DNA of 58,992 nt from positions 1 to 58,992 of the forward strand of contig JAKQOH010000070.1 in the NCBI GenBank assembly GCA_029565415.1. The letters run 5' to 3'. A program made the position numbers and the translations under genes. Within the stretch, counting starts at the first letter, position 1, and each line of letters starts with the position of its first letter. Below, in pieces: positions 57,871 to 58,992 of the stretch. Below the pieces are notes generated by a model. That model made no database searches. It saw only the letters and a list, made by a program, of their open reading frames with translations, and had not been told where the DNA came from. Origin of the DNA: Candidatus Rifleibacteriota bacterium. Lineage in GTDB: Bacteria > Riflebacteria > Ozemobacteria > Ozemobacterales > Ozemobacteraceae.

Positions 57871-58992
57871 GTGAATCAACCGACGCAGATCCGTTACCCG
57901 CTGAGGGCGAAGTTCATCCTCGGCATCGCTCTGCTCGTGGGTCTGATCATCGGTCTCACCTCGCTTTACACCTCGTCTCATGAAGAAGCCCTTCTGACCC
58001 AGAGCATGGACCAGAGCGGGCTTCTGCTGAGCGCGACCCTCGCGCTCGCCTGCCAGGACAGCATCATCCGGCAGGCCTACGACGAGCTGATTCCCTACAC
58101 CGAACGCATCATCCAGAACGGCGAGGATGTGCGGGAGATCTCGATCATCGATGTCGACGGCAAGTATCTCGCGCACCGGCAGCGCGGGGAAGGGGCGAGC
58201 CTGCTCGGAAAGAACCTTTCCGAGGCCAAGTTCCGCCAGTACAGTCAGATCGATCTGCCGATGCGGTTCGCCGACCCTTCAGGCGAGTTCGTCGAGTATG
58301 CGGCGCCGATCCTGGTCGGCTCGTCCCGGTTCGGCACCGTCGTGCTCAAATTCACGTTCGACCGCCTCATCGCCTCGAAGACCGTGAGCCGGCAGCGGAT
58401 CCTCGGAATCGCGCTGGTCGCGCTGCTTGCCGGCGTGTTCCTGGCCGCCATCATGGCCAAGATCATCACGGGCAGCCTGGGCCGCCTCGTCGAGTCGACC
58501 CAGATCGTCATGACGGGCGATCTGAGCCATCGCCTCCAGATCGAGACGACGGATGAGATCGGCATGCTCGCCTACCGCTTCAACGAGATGATCACCGCCC
58601 TGGAAGGGAACCGCAGGGCTCTCGACCGGAAGATCTTCGAGATCGAGACCCTGTTCAAGGCAAGCCAGACGATGAACTTCCAGAACGACACCGACAAGCT
58701 GATCCGGCAGCTTCTGGAAATGGCCACCCAGGCTCTTCGCGCCGAACGCGCCTCGATGATGCTGCTCGTCGACCAGACCGACGAGCTGGCCACCCGGATC
58801 GTCCTGGGTCTCGACGAAGCCGAAGCGGCCGCGTTGCCATCGGCCACCCGCATCAAAAGCGGCGAGGGCGTCGCCGGAACGGTGCTCAAGACGGGCCAGT
58901 CGATCCTCGTCAACGAGGGCTGCCACGACCCGCTGTTCAAGAGCTTCGAGTCGACCGCGGCGTTCGAACACCGCATCAAGAACCTGATCTCG
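57871..58992 (+). CDS. HAMP-GAF membrane sensor protein, N-terminal part (cut by window end)
   Basis: The frame is open from the GTG at 57871 to the window end, 374 residues so far. A membrane segment (FILGIALLVGLIIGLTSL, about 15-32) and an outside sensor domain (about 35-170) are followed by a second membrane segment (ILGIALVALLAGVFLAAIM, about 176-194). A HAMP domain comes next (about 195-250; STQIVMTGDLSHRLQIETTD), with a coiled-coil linker and a GAF domain (about 265-374; RASMMLLVDQTDELATRIV; SGEGVAGTVLKTGQSILV). The output domain, perhaps SpoIIE phosphatase, histidine kinase or GGDEF, lies beyond the window. The start GTG has a poor ribosome site. Adjacent to a PhnD-like lipoprotein with which it is probably cotranscribed. 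Confidence 0.85.
   Translation, partial: MNQPTQIRYPLRAKFILGIALLVGLIIGLTSLYTSSHEEALLTQSMDQSGLLLSATLALACQDSIIRQAYDELIPYTERIIQNGEDVREISIIDVDGKYLAHRQRGEGASLLGKNLSEAKFRQYSQIDLPMRFADPSGEFVEYAAPILVGSSRFGTVVLKFTFDRLIASKTVSRQRILGIALVALLAGVFLAAIMAKIITGSLGRLVESTQIVMTGDLSHRLQIETTDEIGMLAYRFNEMITALEGNRRALDRKIFEIETLFKASQTMNFQNDTDKLIRQLLEMATQALRAERASMMLLVDQTDELATRIVLGLDEAEAAALPSATRIKSGEGVAGTVLKTGQSILVNEGCHDPLFKSFESTAAFEHRIKNLIS

Overview
The window is about 59 kb of GC-rich bacterial chromosome (roughly 60% G+C or more by eye). It is densely coded, with both ends cutting through genes. Housekeeping genes present are udk, clpX, rpoD, dnaG, rnpB, der, plsY, gpsA, lepA, an ATP-type pckA and two tRNAs. RNase P RNA is of the bacterial A type, promoters resemble the sigma-70 consensus, and one promoter has a sigma-54 (GG-N10-GC) layout. 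The abundance of SpoIIE-type phosphatases, HEAT/TPR proteins and clustered minor pseudopilins suggests a little-studied Gram-negative-like phylum. Candidatus Riflebacteria/Ozemobacteria would fit, but that placement is inference; no taxonomic marker was compared. No phage, insertion sequence, CRISPR array or plasmid function was seen.

Layout. 1-764: the end of a transketolase and a structured, double-terminated leader before udk. 1430-5056 (minus): four tightly coupled genes (HD phosphohydrolase, RadC-type JAB protein, PAS-SpoIIE phosphatase, small secreted protein) from a strong predicted promoter. 5271-10502: a 1743-residue membrane protein made of two related halves. 10652-15457: pckA, then clpX and an M4/M36-type secreted metalloprotease on the other strand. 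15694-22006 (minus): tRNA-Glu, tRNA with anticodon CAT, rpoD, dnaG and a large HAMP-SpoIIE phosphatase. 22162-24715: two secreted TPR proteins, the second with HEAT repeats.

24778-29305 (minus): pseudopilin cassette A (GspJ-, GspI- and GspK-like genes plus a 904-residue secreted protein). 29513-33944: PfkB-type sugar kinase, CbiX-like chelatase, polysaccharide deacetylase, rnpB, a TPM-domain protein and a coiled-coil zinc-ribbon protein. 34091-41700: a probable six-gene operon der-plsY-gpsA-vanW-NHL/TPR-lepA. 41845-48376: FmdE-like protein, HEAT-repeat membrane protein, Cys-rich DUF3109-like protein, pspA behind a sigma-54-type promoter, and a Ser/Thr kinase coupled to a TPR protein. 48516-50049: a FecR-like anti-sigma factor followed by its ECF sigma factor. 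50163-55207 (minus): pseudopilin cassette B, with an 840-residue GspK/PilX-like protein and a secreted heptad-repeat protein. 55409-58992: a secreted protein, a PhnD-like lipoprotein and the start of a HAMP-GAF sensor.

The most unusual content is the pair of pseudopilin cassettes. Both carry the I, J and K tip-type minor pseudopilins and one very large exported partner, but no ATPase, platform protein, secretin or prepilin peptidase is nearby. They look like exchangeable tip modules for a pilus or type II secretion machine encoded elsewhere. Other notable points are three genes whose predicted promoters put the transcription start at or next to the start codon, a primary sigma factor with two substitutions in its -10-melting segment, and many short AT-rich islands inside GC-rich genes.
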